Assembly: GCA_041494245.1 (NCBI GenBank)
Contig: JBGQAK010000007.1
Span: 124,001-188,000, forward strand
Source: RBG-13-68-16 sp041494245
GTDB taxonomy: Bacteria; Acidobacteriota; Thermoanaerobaculia; Thermoanaerobaculales; Thermoanaerobaculaceae
Direction: 5' to 3'
DNA length: 64,000 nucleotides
Part shown: in pieces, positions 51,697 through 61,150 of the stretch
Layout of the letters: every line of letters starts with the position of its first letter
Position numbering within the stretch: position 1 is the stretch's first letter
Program-made: the position numbers and the translations under genes
Notes under the pieces: generated by a model
Told to the model about the DNA's origin: nothing
What the model saw: the letters and a program-made list of their open reading frames with translations, nothing else
The model's database searches: none

Positions 51697-53151
51697 TCAG
51701 AGCTTCACGAGCAGGGCCATGTTGATCCGGTTCTCTGCCTTGCGGAGATCCGGGTTCCAGCCAGGCACTAGCGAGCCGGCCGGACCGGTGTTGCCGCCTG
51801 GAGGCGTGACGCCCCCGGGACCGGCGAAGTACGGCACACTCGCGCCGCGATGATCGAACTCCCACCGGAAGGTCACGAACTGGCTCGGCATGTAGTCAAA
51901 CGTGACCGATGCATCCCAGGCACGGAACAGGTCCCCGGGGTTCATAGTGAAGTAGGGCGATCCTGAAGACGCCGTCGCGCCGTTGATCGGAGGCATCAGC
52001 ACGAGATAGCGGCCGGGGTTGTTGATCTGCCCGCCCCCGATCGTGAGGCCGAACACGTCCTTGTGGAACCAGAAGCGGTTGTAAAGCATCCAGCCCAGGA
52101 AGTACTGCGCCGGGCTCGCCGCGGAACCGCCGGTGCAGCTCACGCCACCGCCGCTCTCGCATCCGGCGTCTACCGTCAACGAGAACGCGGCCTTGTCGAG
52201 AAAGCTCGACGGCCTGTCGTAGTACTTGACCTCGATGCTGTCATCGCTGTGCCAGCGCGTCCGATTCTCGTTGCCGAGCGTGTCTGTGCCGACGCCGTAA
52301 CTATTGGAGAGGATCGAGACAGAACCGTTCGGGCGCCACAAAACCTGCAAGCCGAGGCCGGGTTTGTTGTTGAACCTGCCGTACGACTGCCAGCCGTTGA
52401 TCAGCCACGGCTCAATCTTGAGCTTGTCAGAGGGGAAGATCTGGACCCGCAGACCGTTGAAGAACCACGGCGTGTTGGAGGACACGTACGACGGCTGGTA
52501 CGTCCAGTTGTCGAAGTTGTAGTAGCTGAAGAGGCCGACGTACGACATGAAGATGCCCGCCTCGACGTTGATCCCGTTCCACGTGTCGATGTGGTACCCG
52601 CCGTACGCCTCGGAGACGTAGCGGTAGGCATCGGCGAGGTTCCACTGGCCACGTGAGGGACTGGCGTCGTTGCGCGGCGTCATCGTCGAGTACATCCCGA
52701 ACTGCGTCATCAGCCTGCCGATCACGTTGTCGTAGTGGAAATCTCCGCCGATCCCCAGCTGCTGCACCTGAAACTCACCCGTTCGACCGCTCTCGGAACT
52801 CCCGACCAGGGTGTTGTCCTGGGGATGGTTGAAGTCATAGATGTAGCTCGTGTCAACCCGAAACTCGCCGGTGAAGACCTTGGTATCGATCGGCGATTCT
52901 TTCGTTCGGGGATTCCCGTTGAGCCAGGTGAAGTCCGCGAAGGCGAACGGCTCGGCCGCCTTCGTGTGGGCCGGATCAGCCGCCGGGACCGGTGAATGGG
53001 GCGGCTCAGGTTGCGCATGGGGCTGAACTGGTTGGGTCTGTTCGACCTCCGGCGCCGCCGGTGCGCTCTGGGCGCCCGCCCGAAGCGGTGAGAACCACAC
53101 CATTACCGCAAGGAGGGCACCCACAGCCGTGCATTTCAGGTGGTCGGTCAT
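51697..53151 (-). CDS. Outer-membrane beta-barrel porin (OmpL/Bbp2-like)
   Basis: A 484-residue exported protein: signal peptide MTDHLKCTAVGALLAVMVWF... ending near AGAQSA, a Pro/Gln-rich linker (residues 30-65), then about 16 amphipathic strands with aromatic girdles (FAFADFTWLNGNPRTKES is the family start; FVTFRWEFDHRGA near the end) finishing in AENRINMALLVKL. The family start FTWLNG resembles the putative beta-barrel porin-2 group. GGAGG precedes ATG 53151. Its promoter pattern matches that of kdp, suggesting regulation with potassium uptake. Confidence 0.8.
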   Translation of the reverse strand: MTDHLKCTAVGALLAVMVWFSPLRAGAQSAPAAPEVEQTQPVQPHAQPEPPHSPVPAADPAHTKAAEPFAFADFTWLNGNPRTKESPIDTKVFTGEFRVDTSYIYDFNHPQDNTLVGSSESGRTGEFQVQQLGIGGDFHYDNVIGRLMTQFGMYSTMTPRNDASPSRGQWNLADAYRYVSEAYGGYHIDTWNGINVEAGIFMSYVGLFSYYNFDNWTYQPSYVSSNTPWFFNGLRVQIFPSDKLKIEPWLINGWQSYGRFNNKPGLGLQVLWRPNGSVSILSNSYGVGTDTLGNENRTRWHSDDSIEVKYYDRPSSFLDKAAFSLTVDAGCESGGGVSCTGGSAASPAQYFLGWMLYNRFWFHKDVFGLTIGGGQINNPGRYLVLMPPINGATASSGSPYFTMNPGDLFRAWDASVTFDYMPSQFVTFRWEFDHRGASVPYFAGPGGVTPPGGNTGPAGSLVPGWNPDLRKAENRINMALLVKL

Positions 53152-53296
53152 CGCAAGTTCCTCCACAGTCTTCCGTGCGAGCCGCGCAGGCGCCCCCACA
53201 AACGGCTAAGTGGCCGCCTGCTCGCACTCCGGGCCCCGGGTGCATCGCACCGAGCGCCCGCGATGGGCCGTATTGGAGTACCGGGAACGTCAAGGG

Positions 53297-53325
53297 CGCA
53301 TAAGTCCCTGCCGCCTGCAGATCAA
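53297..53325 (-). promoter_or_regulatory. Porin promoter matching the kdp promoter
   Basis: On the minus strand TTGATC (53325-53320), 17 bp, TATGCG (53302-53297), then CCCTTGAC. The leader to ATG 53151 is about 140 nt. See the kdp promoter at 51433-51461 for the matching pattern. Confidence 0.5.
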
Positions 53326-53543
53326 GGAAATCTCAGTGCAGGCGAACCGTGCAGGCGGCGAGGCTGAGTCGCTTCCACCTGGGCATAAGAAGCGGCGGCG
53401 GACCGGTCCGTGGCAGTCTCATGCCGACGCACGGGTGAGCACCCGCCCAACCGGGTCCTCGAGCTCGGCACGCAGATCGAACTTTAGACGTCGTCTCAAT
53501 GGTCGCCCCTCCCCTGCGAGGAAAAAAGTCGCGCTGCGTCTCG

Positions 53544-53549
53544 TACAAT
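53544..53549 (+). promoter_or_regulatory. Possible -10 box of the M16 peptidase gene
   Basis: TACAAT, 50 bp before the peptidase ATG; no convincing -35 was found. The rest of the 447-bp divergent gap (53152-53598) holds nothing else recognisable apart from the porin promoter. Confidence 0.3.
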
Positions 53550-53598
53550 GGCGCATGCCCTCAGCGGCGCCGGGCAAATTCCATCGAAGGAGCCTCCG

Positions 53599-56346
53599 AT
53601 GCGCACAAGAGTTGTGTTCGTTCTCGCGGCTGCGATACTCCTGGCCGGAGTGGTGAGCGCCATGGAGAACCCGCTGCCCAAGCTCAAGGTCGAGCAGTAC
53701 AAGCTCTCCAACGGGCTGACCGTGATCCTCTACGAGGACCACTCCCTGCCCATCGTGGGAGTCAACGTCACGTACTTCGTGGGCTCGAAGAACGAGAAGC
53801 CCGGCAAGACCGGCTTCGCGCACCTCTTCGAGCACATGATGTTCCAGGGCAGCAAGAACTCCAACCAGGGCTACTTCAAGCCGCTGCAGGAGATCGGCGG
53901 CACCCTCAACGGCAGCACCAACACCGACCGCACCCAGTACTGGGAGATGGTCCCCTCCGGTTACCTCGAGCGCGCCCTCTGGATGGAGGCGGACCGCATG
54001 GGGTTCCTGCTCGACGCGATGACGCAGGAGCGCCTGGCCAACCAGATCTCGGTGGTCTCCAACGAGCGGCGGCAGAACTACGAGAACCGCCCGTACGGCA
54101 CGGTGCGCGAGAGGATCGCCGCCGTCCTCTACCCGCCCAACCACCCCTACTCCTGGCTCACCATCGGTTCGATCGCGGATCTCCAGGCGGCGAGCCTCGA
54201 CGACGTGAAGGACTTCTTCCGCAGCTACTACACCCCCAACAACGCCGGTCTGTGCGTGACCGGCGACTTCGACCCCAAGCAGACAAGGCAGCTCATCGAG
54301 AAGGTCTTCGGCGCGCTCCCCCCCGGACCTCCGGTAAGCCGCATCGAGCGCTGGGTCCCCAAGCTGTCCGGACAGGTCGCGCTCGAGATCCAGGACCGCG
54401 TGCAACTGCCGCGCACAACCTACGTCTGGCCGACCGTGCCGATCTACACCGCCGATGACGCCGCGCTCGACGTGTTCGGCCGCATCTTGGGCGGGGGCAA
54501 GACCTCGCGCCTCTACCAGAAGCTCGTCTACGAGAAGCAGATCGCGCAGGACGCGATGAGCACCCACAACGCACAGCAGATCGCCGGCACCTTCAACATC
54601 ACGCTCACGCCGCGGCCTGGCCGCACCCTGCAGGAGGTCGAGGCCGCTGCCCTCGAGGTGCTCAAGGAAGCCCTCGACAAGGGCATCTCCAAGGACGAGC
54701 TGGAGCGCATCCAGACCATGACCACCGCGGACTACGTGCGCTCCATGCAGAGCATCGGCGGCTTCGGCGGGCTCTCGGACCGGCTCAACGAGTACTACCA
54801 GTTCCTCGGCCAACCCGACATGTACCGCTGGGACCTCCAGCGCTACCTCGACCTCACGCCTGAGGGGGTCACCGCCGCCGCGCGCCGCTACCTGGGCGCC
54901 GACCGCCTGGTCGCCCGCGTGAACCCGATGCCCCAGGTCAAGCCGGAGACCTCGGACCTCGCCACCAAGTTCGACCGGTCCTCGATGCCGGGCCAGGGAC
55001 CCGAGAACGCGTTCAAGCTCCCCGCGCGCCAGCACTTCAAGCTCGCCAACGGTCTCGACGTCGTGCTCGTCGAGTACCACGACCTCCCGCTGGTGAACCT
55101 CTACCTCCTCGTGCGCGGCGGGTCCTCCGCCGATCCCGCACAGCGCCCGGGGCTGGCGTCCATGACCGCCACGCTCCTGCAGGAGGGAGCAGCCGGGCGC
55201 ACCTCGCAGCAGATCGCCGAGGCGCTCGAGGGGTTGGGCGCCGAGATGCGGACCAACGTCTCCGCGGACGCCACGGCGATCTCGCTCTCCGCCATCAAGA
55301 CCCGCCTCGACGCCTCGCTCGCGATCTACTCCGACGTGGTCACGAAGCCCGACTTCCCGGCCGCCGAGCTGGAGAGGCAACGCAAGCGCCTGCTGGTGCG
55401 CTTCCAGCAGATGGAGGACCAGCCCGAGTACCTGGCCGGCCTCGCGATGACGCGCGTGCTCTTCCCCGACTACCCGTACGGCCACCTCCCCATGGGCAAC
55501 CCCAACGCGGTCGCCGCGATCACGCTCGACGACGTCAAGGGCTTCTGGAAGGCCGGCTACGTGCCGGCCAACGCGGACCTCATCGTGGTCGGCGACGTGA
55601 CGCGGGCCGAGATGGAGGCCAAACTGGCGCCCTGCCTGGGCGCCTGGAAGGGCGGCAAGGCGCCGCCCCTTTCGCTCAAGCCCGCGCCGCAGCACGGGAA
55701 GCGCACGATCTACCTGGTCGACAAGCCGGCCGCGGCCCAGTCGGTGATTACCGCGGGCCTGGTCGGCGTGCCCCGCAGCACGAAGGAGTACGCCGTCATC
55801 GAGGTGCTCAACGCCGCGTTCGGCGGACAGTTCGTCTCGCGCCTGAACCTCAACCTGCGCGAGGACAAGGGCTACACCTACGGCGCCCGGTCGCGCTTCC
55901 AGTTCGACCGCTTCTCGGGCAGCTTCACGGCCGGCGCCCCGGTCCAGACCAAGGTCACGGTGCCGGCTCTCAAGGAGATCCTCGCCGAGCTCGAGGGCAT
56001 CGCGGGCAAGCGGCCGATCACCGACAAGGAGCTGTCGTACGCGCAGGGCACGATCGTCAACGGCTACGTGCGGCGGTTCGAGACGCCGGGGCAGATCGCC
56101 ATGCAGCTTTCGGACGTCGTCCTCTACGGCCTGCCCGACGACACGCTGGAGACGTTCCCCAAGCAGGTCATGGCGGTCAAGGCCTCCGAGCTCTCCAAGC
56201 TGGGTCCGAAGCTGATCCTGCCGGACGATCTGGCCATCGTGGTGGTCGGCGACGCCAAGGTCGTCAAGCCCGAGCTGGAGAAGCTGCAGCTCGGCCCGAT
56301 CGTCGAGCTGGACAAGGAAGGCAACCCGATCGCCGCGAAGAAGTGA
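53599..56346 (+). CDS. Secreted M16-family (insulinase/pitrilysin-type) zinc peptidase
   Basis: A 915-residue exported peptidase with two M16 halves. Signal peptide: RTRVVFVLAAAILLAGVVSA. The first half holds the inverted zinc motif HLFEH (residues 75-79) and the distal ligand Glu156 (SNERRQN), spaced exactly as in M16. The second half (from about residue 480) has the fold (LLVRGGSSADPAQRPGLA) but no HxxEH, and carries the Arg/Tyr substrate-binding pair region (NLNLREDKGYTYGARS), as in two-domain M16 enzymes. ATG 53599 is chosen because GAAGGAG precedes it and the signal peptide begins there; an earlier ATG (53548) is upstream of this site. Likely periplasmic peptide degradation. Confidence 0.93.
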   Translation: MRTRVVFVLAAAILLAGVVSAMENPLPKLKVEQYKLSNGLTVILYEDHSLPIVGVNVTYFVGSKNEKPGKTGFAHLFEHMMFQGSKNSNQGYFKPLQEIGGTLNGSTNTDRTQYWEMVPSGYLERALWMEADRMGFLLDAMTQERLANQISVVSNERRQNYENRPYGTVRERIAAVLYPPNHPYSWLTIGSIADLQAASLDDVKDFFRSYYTPNNAGLCVTGDFDPKQTRQLIEKVFGALPPGPPVSRIERWVPKLSGQVALEIQDRVQLPRTTYVWPTVPIYTADDAALDVFGRILGGGKTSRLYQKLVYEKQIAQDAMSTHNAQQIAGTFNITLTPRPGRTLQEVEAAALEVLKEALDKGISKDELERIQTMTTADYVRSMQSIGGFGGLSDRLNEYYQFLGQPDMYRWDLQRYLDLTPEGVTAAARRYLGADRLVARVNPMPQVKPETSDLATKFDRSSMPGQGPENAFKLPARQHFKLANGLDVVLVEYHDLPLVNLYLLVRGGSSADPAQRPGLASMTATLLQEGAAGRTSQQIAEALEGLGAEMRTNVSADATAISLSAIKTRLDASLAIYSDVVTKPDFPAAELERQRKRLLVRFQQMEDQPEYLAGLAMTRVLFPDYPYGHLPMGNPNAVAAITLDDVKGFWKAGYVPANADLIVVGDVTRAEMEAKLAPCLGAWKGGKAPPLSLKPAPQHGKRTIYLVDKPAAAQSVITAGLVGVPRSTKEYAVIEVLNAAFGGQFVSRLNLNLREDKGYTYGARSRFQFDRFSGSFTAGAPVQTKVTVPALKEILAELEGIAGKRPITDKELSYAQGTIVNGYVRRFETPGQIAMQLSDVVLYGLPDDTLETFPKQVMAVKASELSKLGPKLILPDDLAIVVVGDAKVVKPELEKLQLGPIVELDKEGNPIAAKK

Positions 56347-56414
56347 CGCCGGCGCGAGCGGAGAAAACGGAGCGGGCCGGGCCGCCCCCTCTCGCCCTGC
56401 GGGGGCCGGCGGAA

Positions 56415-58871
56415 TTACATGCGCCGCAAGTGCTTGCGGGGAATGGGCCCGAGCGGGGCGATCACCTTCTTGATCACCACGTTGTCGATGTAGGCGCCCT
56501 CTTTCTGGGTGGTCGCATCCGACAAGAACAGGAACGCGAAGGACACGTTCGACTGCCCGAGGATCGGAGCGTCGTTTTCCACGGTCATGTCCTTCATCTT
56601 GACCGACACGTGCTCCCAGCCGGTGGTCGCCCCGGAGCTCTCGAAACCGTAATAGTTTGTCCCGTCAACGGACCACATCCAGTAGACCGCGTCCGTCGGA
56701 TTGACCGCGTTGCCGCCGTCGTCGATGTCCATCCAGAGGTCGAAGTCCCAGGTGCCGTCCGTGGCGTCGGCGAGCGAGAACGGCCCAGCAACCAGGAAGG
56801 TGCCCTGGTTGGGCGCGTACTGCGTGCACGGGGTCTGCGGCGCCAAGCCGCCGGCGGCGCACCACACGGCGCCGTTGCCGCCTGCCGTCTTGCAGCTCGC
56901 GAGGCCCCAGGCCGTGCCGCTGGCTCCGCTCGTCTTGCCGAGCCTCCACTTGGACAGGCCGCTCTCGAAGTCGTCGGCGAGGAGCGTGATGCCGCCCGAG
57001 GCGCCGGCGGAGAACGCCCATGTCCCGCTCGCGGGGGCCGCGGCCTCGCCGCACGGGTCCTTGGCCACCACCTTCCAGAAGTAGCTCGATCCCGCGGTCA
57101 CGCTCACGTTGACGCTCGTGCCCGTCTGGTTGCCGAGCAGCGGCGGGTTCTGGTCGTTCCCGAAATAGACGTCGTAGGAAGCCGCGCCTTCGGACGCGCC
57201 CCAGCTCAGCGTGACTGGGCCGGTGGCGGGGACGGCGGCTCCGTTGGCCGGAGAGGTAAGGCTGAATGTACCGGGGGCAGAGCACGGCTGCTGGATCGTG
57301 ACCGTGAATGAGATCGTGTCCCCCGGCGCGCCGACATTGGAGATCGAGAGGCCACCGGGGTACCCGGCGGACAGGAACGATGAGGGATTGGTGGTGTCGT
57401 CGATGGCTGTGCGTGGTGGCACCGTGTTGTTCGCGAAGTACGCGTTGAGGAGGTTCCCCTGGCGCGTCACCGTACCGTCGGGGCGGTAGATGTAGAGCTC
57501 GTCCGGAGGCCCGCAGCTGTTGCCGCGGATTCCCGTCTTGATCCGGTAGACGAGGAGACCGTCGCCCGGCACCATGTTCTCGAATGGGAAGCTGCGCTTG
57601 CGGTACTCCACGACGAAGTACTCACTCGTCGAGTCGGGCGAGGCGATCCTGTAGCAGTTGTTGCTCGCCGAGGTCAGCGGGTGCAGGGAGTACGGCCCCG
57701 AGGTCGAGATCAGCGGGATCTGGGGGATCCACCCCATGTACTGGTACTTCAAGTACGCCGTCATGTGCTGCGGCGGGTTCGCGTCGTAGCCCATGATGTC
57801 CCACCGCCCGACCGGGTCGAGACCGACCGCGGATGAGCACGTGTCGTAGTGGTAGAGGTCCGGGGCGCCCAGCGTGTGCGTCATCTCGTGGCACAGCTCC
57901 CCGACCGCGATGCCGTTGTCGAGCTCGAAGTTGTAGTCGTCCACGGTCTTTCCGTTGATCGTTGCGGTCGCGGCAAAGTCCGCGCTCATCGCCCACCGGT
58001 GCGGCCACAGGAGGTTGCCCCAGCCGTCCGGCGAGCCGCTCACGACGAAGACCACGTTGTCCACGAAGCCGTCGTGGTTGGTGTCGAGGTCCAGCCCGGG
58101 CGGCACCTGGGACGAGATGCTGTCCACCGCCGCCTTCAGCAGCGTGTGCTCGCGCTCGCCGCGGTTCCCGTCGGTGTAGCCGTCCGGGTTGGTGCTGCCC
58201 TGGAGCCGGTAGTACGAGCGGTTGTGCGTGTCCTGGAAGGAAACGACGGTCGAACCCGAGGGCGCCGGGAAGAAGCTGCTGTCCACGGTGAGTTGGCCGT
58301 AGGACGCCTCCAGGAAGTACCACCGCAGCGAGCTGTCCGTCGAGTTTGCGGCGTTGAGCCACATCTGGTACGAGCCCGGCGCCTGGAAACCGGCCGCGGA
58401 ATCGTCGGCGAAACGAATGAAGATCACGATGTTGTTGATGTGGGAGAACTCCGGCGCGTTGGCGAGGGCCTGGGCCCGCGCCTGAAGATGGCGCCTCCCT
58501 GCCGGGAACAGCTCCTCAGGGGCCGGAAGGTACTGTGGGTCGGGCTTAACCCCCTTCTCGAGGCCCAGCGCCGCGGGGTCCGCCTCCCCCACCCGGAACG
58601 CGGAGGGCTGCAGGCGGCCGTCCACCTTGACCGCGTACACGAGGTATCCGCTCTGCGGGTCGCGGACCACCACGTACCCGTCGGCGTCGTGCAGCCAGTT
58701 GTAGTACTCGTCGCCGGTCGCGAACAGGTGCAGCACCGTGCCGTCCGGCTGCGTGACCGTCTGCGGCACGTTGCGCCGGTACGCCGCCTCGCCCGCCACC
58801 GCCACGAGCAGCGCAACGAGGACGATCAGCCATATGCCACCCCGGCGCCTTGCTCGAGGGGAAATGCCCAT
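56415..58871 (-). CDS. Secreted M6-family (immune inhibitor A-like) metalloprotease
   Basis: An 818-residue exported protease. It has an N-terminal signal anchor (GIWLIVLVALLVAVAGEAAY), a propeptide region with LHLFATGDEYYNWLHDADGY typical of M6 proteins, the zinc motif HEMTHTLGAPDLY (HExxHxxGxPD, residues 328-340), a fibronectin-type III-like module (about 580-680, VTLSWGASEGAASYDVYFGN), and a C-terminal carbohydrate-binding/MAM-like jelly roll (DDFESGLSKW to GAYIDNVVIKKV). GGAAGG precedes ATG 58871. The first 83 codons and about 75 bp upstream are duplicated at 61252-61580. Confidence 0.92.
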   Translation of the reverse strand: MGISPRARRRGGIWLIVLVALLVAVAGEAAYRRNVPQTVTQPDGTVLHLFATGDEYYNWLHDADGYVVVRDPQSGYLVYAVKVDGRLQPSAFRVGEADPAALGLEKGVKPDPQYLPAPEELFPAGRRHLQARAQALANAPEFSHINNIVIFIRFADDSAAGFQAPGSYQMWLNAANSTDSSLRWYFLEASYGQLTVDSSFFPAPSGSTVVSFQDTHNRSYYRLQGSTNPDGYTDGNRGEREHTLLKAAVDSISSQVPPGLDLDTNHDGFVDNVVFVVSGSPDGWGNLLWPHRWAMSADFAATATINGKTVDDYNFELDNGIAVGELCHEMTHTLGAPDLYHYDTCSSAVGLDPVGRWDIMGYDANPPQHMTAYLKYQYMGWIPQIPLISTSGPYSLHPLTSASNNCYRIASPDSTSEYFVVEYRKRSFPFENMVPGDGLLVYRIKTGIRGNSCGPPDELYIYRPDGTVTRQGNLLNAYFANNTVPPRTAIDDTTNPSSFLSAGYPGGLSISNVGAPGDTISFTVTIQQPCSAPGTFSLTSPANGAAVPATGPVTLSWGASEGAASYDVYFGNDQNPPLLGNQTGTSVNVSVTAGSSYFWKVVAKDPCGEAAAPASGTWAFSAGASGGITLLADDFESGLSKWRLGKTSGASGTAWGLASCKTAGGNGAVWCAAGGLAPQTPCTQYAPNQGTFLVAGPFSLADATDGTWDFDLWMDIDDGGNAVNPTDAVYWMWSVDGTNYYGFESSGATTGWEHVSVKMKDMTVENDAPILGQSNVSFAFLFLSDATTQKEGAYIDNVVIKKVIAPLGPIPRKHLRRM

Positions 58872-58948
58872 GGGTTCACCTTCCGACGGCGGCCCGCGCC
58901 GCCCGCACGACACACCCGAATCTAAGCCATCCGCAGCGATTTTGAAAG
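58623..58948. repeat. Duplicated segment, copy 1 (M6 peptidase start)
   Basis: Direct-repeat partner of 61252-61580. Both contain the same upstream block (ATCTAAGCCAT, TTTTGAAAG) and the first 83 codons of an M6 peptidase with scattered substitutions, mostly silent or conservative, consistent with an old duplication or two paralogues. Confidence 0.75.
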
Positions 58949-59233
58949 CCGCCCTGTCCGCGCACCGTCGTAATCTAGCCACGGTCGCGCTTCTCCTTGA
59001 AGGAAGGCGCGGTGGCGAGTCGTGGGTCAGCCTCGGCAGAAGCCCCCAAGAAGGACAACCTATGATGACCTTCAAGAGGTCGACGGTTCGATGCAGTTCG
59101 GCTCCACCCACCCACGAGGCACAGGTCCCTGGAGGAAGTGGTAAAATATTTAGCCTGATAGACTTCGCTCCCTAGGGCGCCGCGTTAGACCGGGGGTTCA
59201 GGATCGTTTACAATGAGCCGAACTGGAGGACCG

Positions 59234-59974
59234 ATGGCGAGAGTGCCTGTCCGGTTGCAGCACCCGCCGCTGGTCGAGGTGGTTTTCGAGGTCCGCTTCG
59301 CAAGCACGATAGGTTCGACAGGGGATCTCCTTCCGGGGCTTATTTACCCACGCGTTGGAAAGCGTTTCCCTAAGCTCGAGAAACTCCCCCTGGCAGACTT
59401 CCCCAAAGAGATGCGAGAGGCAGACGTCAACCTCAAGTACGTCCCGCATCTGCGCCTATCGGGGCAGAGTGAGGCGCTTCTCTTAGGTGATCATGTGTTC
59501 ACTGTCAGTAAGATGCCCCCTTACCACGGCTGGCCGCACTTCCACGCACTATGTGAGGAATCGTTGCAGGCGTTCAAGGACACGAGCCAGGTCGAGCGTG
59601 TGGAGCGCCTATCGTTGAAGTGTGTCAACATACTGGAGACTGGCCAGGGTTCTCCCCTCTCGCTTCTTAGTATCGAGCTGAAACTTGGTGAGTTTAGTGT
59701 GACCGATCGGGGATTTCGGCTTCGCAACGAGTTTGACCTGCACGGCTTCACCAATATTGTCGAAATCGTTGGGCAAGCTACGGCTGAAGTACAAGGCAAA
59801 TCGCGAAGCGGGCTGCTATTCTCTCTAGATACGATCAAGCAGGCCGACGGCGGTGACGTCTGGAACACGGCTCTTTCAACTTTGGACGATGCTCATGTGA
59901 CCCTGAAGAATATTTTCTTTGGCCTACTCGCTCCTGCAACACTCGAAGCACTCGGCCCATTGTGGGAGGGTTGA
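59234..59974 (+). CDS. TIGR04255-family protein
   Basis: A 246-residue soluble protein of the sporadically distributed TIGR04255 family, recognised by its start (LQHPPLVEVVFEVRF) and the segments RLSLKCVNIL and LNDAH-like LDDAHVTLKNIFFGL at the end. Function is unknown. GGAGG 5 nt before ATG 59234 decides the start over the ATG at 59213, which overlaps a TACAAT -10-like box (59209-59214). Base composition is clearly less GC-rich than the core genes, marking a transferred cassette. The next two genes follow without gap or with overlap. Confidence 0.75.
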   Translation: MARVPVRLQHPPLVEVVFEVRFASTIGSTGDLLPGLIYPRVGKRFPKLEKLPLADFPKEMREADVNLKYVPHLRLSGQSEALLLGDHVFTVSKMPPYHGWPHFHALCEESLQAFKDTSQVERVERLSLKCVNILETGQGSPLSLLSIELKLGEFSVTDRGFRLRNEFDLHGFTNIVEIVGQATAEVQGKSRSGLLFSLDTIKQADGGDVWNTALSTLDDAHVTLKNIFFGLLAPATLEALGPLWEG

Positions 59975-59976
59975 TC

Positions 59977-60306
59977 ATGGCGTACCGACCCGCTGTGGCA
60001 CCAGAGGTGGATCGAAGCAGCACCCTCGCTCAGACCGGGCTGAGGGCAGCCGTCTTAGGCCTGGCTTTGCGCGTGCCTCCTGCCGCGGCTCGCCTGACGG
60101 GCGGGCCCCGCACCTTGAATGTGCAGTACCGTTTCACGCTGGCCAATCAAAGTTCAACCACCAGCTCCACCTTTTCGGATCTTACGCCTGCCGATTTGTT
60201 ACAGGCTCTGGTCGATCTGCACAGCTTCCTGGTTATGAGGCAACGGGACCTTGATCCAGAGGATAGGCGACTGCTGGACGCCCACCTCTGGGACCTTTAT
60301 GAGTAG
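59977..60306 (+). CDS. Small unknown protein of the TIGR04255 cassette
   Basis: A 109-residue protein, starting 2 bp after the TIGR04255 gene; GGAGGG just before ATG 59977. No recognised domain; a Ser/Thr-rich stretch (ANQSSTTSSTFSDL) sits in the middle and the C terminus is acidic-helical (DLDPEDRRLLDAHLWDLYE). Its end overlaps the next start by 8 bp. Confidence 0.6.
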   Translation: MAYRPAVAPEVDRSSTLAQTGLRAAVLGLALRVPPAAARLTGGPRTLNVQYRFTLANQSSTTSSTFSDLTPADLLQALVDLHSFLVMRQRDLDPEDRRLLDAHLWDLYE

Positions 60307-60901
60307 CCCGGACATATTCGAGCAAGCCAAGCTCTACCTGCCAAAGTACCTAACCTCAACACAGCAGCGAGAGCTTTTCGAACAGCTCCGTGAGTTCCCG
60401 CGCATAAGAGAGTTCTACCTTGACAAGCCACCTGAGCAAACGTTGCTCCAAGGTGACGGTTGGAGAGGGTTTGTCGTTCTGGATTTCTTCACTTCCGAGA
60501 GGAAGGTTATCTCTGGCGTGATCCTTTCAAATAGCTGCGATATCAGCCCAGAGAACCTCCAAATGCTTCCGGGGCGGGTCCTCTTCTCTCCTCTTATCCG
60601 GCTAAGCAAGTACAGGCGGCTGTTGCGTGATGCGGGCCGAAGCGATGAGCAGATAGAAGGAAAGCTCGCAAGCATCCGCAAGCAAGAGGTAACTTCGATC
60701 TTCTGGCTACCGGAGTTACCGGGTACGTTTGAGGAAAGCATGATTCTCCTTGACGACATTCACACCCACCCGCTCGACGATTTCGTCCAACGTGATAGAA
60801 GCCGCATCTTTACCCTGAGCCAGGTGGGATTTTATGTGCTCTTGTTGAAACTTTCTATTCATTTCTCGCGGTTTCAGGAAGGGGTCCAACGCTATAACTA
60901 G
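60299..60901 (+). CDS. Unknown 200-residue protein of the TIGR04255 cassette
   Basis: Starts at ATG 60299 inside the previous gene and ends at 60901. Landmarks: GFVVLDFFTSERKVISGVIL, SNSCDISPENLQMLPGRVLF, and a C-terminal hydrophobic helix (VGFYVLLLKLSIHFSRF) that may touch the membrane. The SNSCDIS region recalls small unknown proteins that sit beside mobile or defence genes, but I cannot assign a family. Confidence 0.55.
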   Translation: MSSPDIFEQAKLYLPKYLTSTQQRELFEQLREFPRIREFYLDKPPEQTLLQGDGWRGFVVLDFFTSERKVISGVILSNSCDISPENLQMLPGRVLFSPLIRLSKYRRLLRDAGRSDEQIEGKLASIRKQEVTSIFWLPELPGTFEESMILLDDIHTHPLDDFVQRDRSRIFTLSQVGFYVLLLKLSIHFSRFQEGVQRYN

Positions 60902-61150
60902 GGAACAACCATCTAACCTCTGCACAGCAGCAGCGACCCCGGGACCCTGCACGGGAAATCCTCACCACATTTGACATTGTCCCACCCTTAGGACTGTGCG
61001 CTGCCTTTGAACATGATCATGCACGAGGCAGACCGGAGACGCGGCAAACTGACCCGGTGCTCGCCCGCGCAGATTTTGAGCTGAGACCCGCCTTCACCCG
61101 TCGACCCCACGCCGACTGGGAGGTCAGGTAGAGTAATGTCCTCTTTTCGG

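Noticed and set aside
53419..55695. 758-codon minus-strand frame over the M16 peptidase
   Set aside because: Shadow of the peptidase; HxxEH and a signal peptide are on the plus strand.
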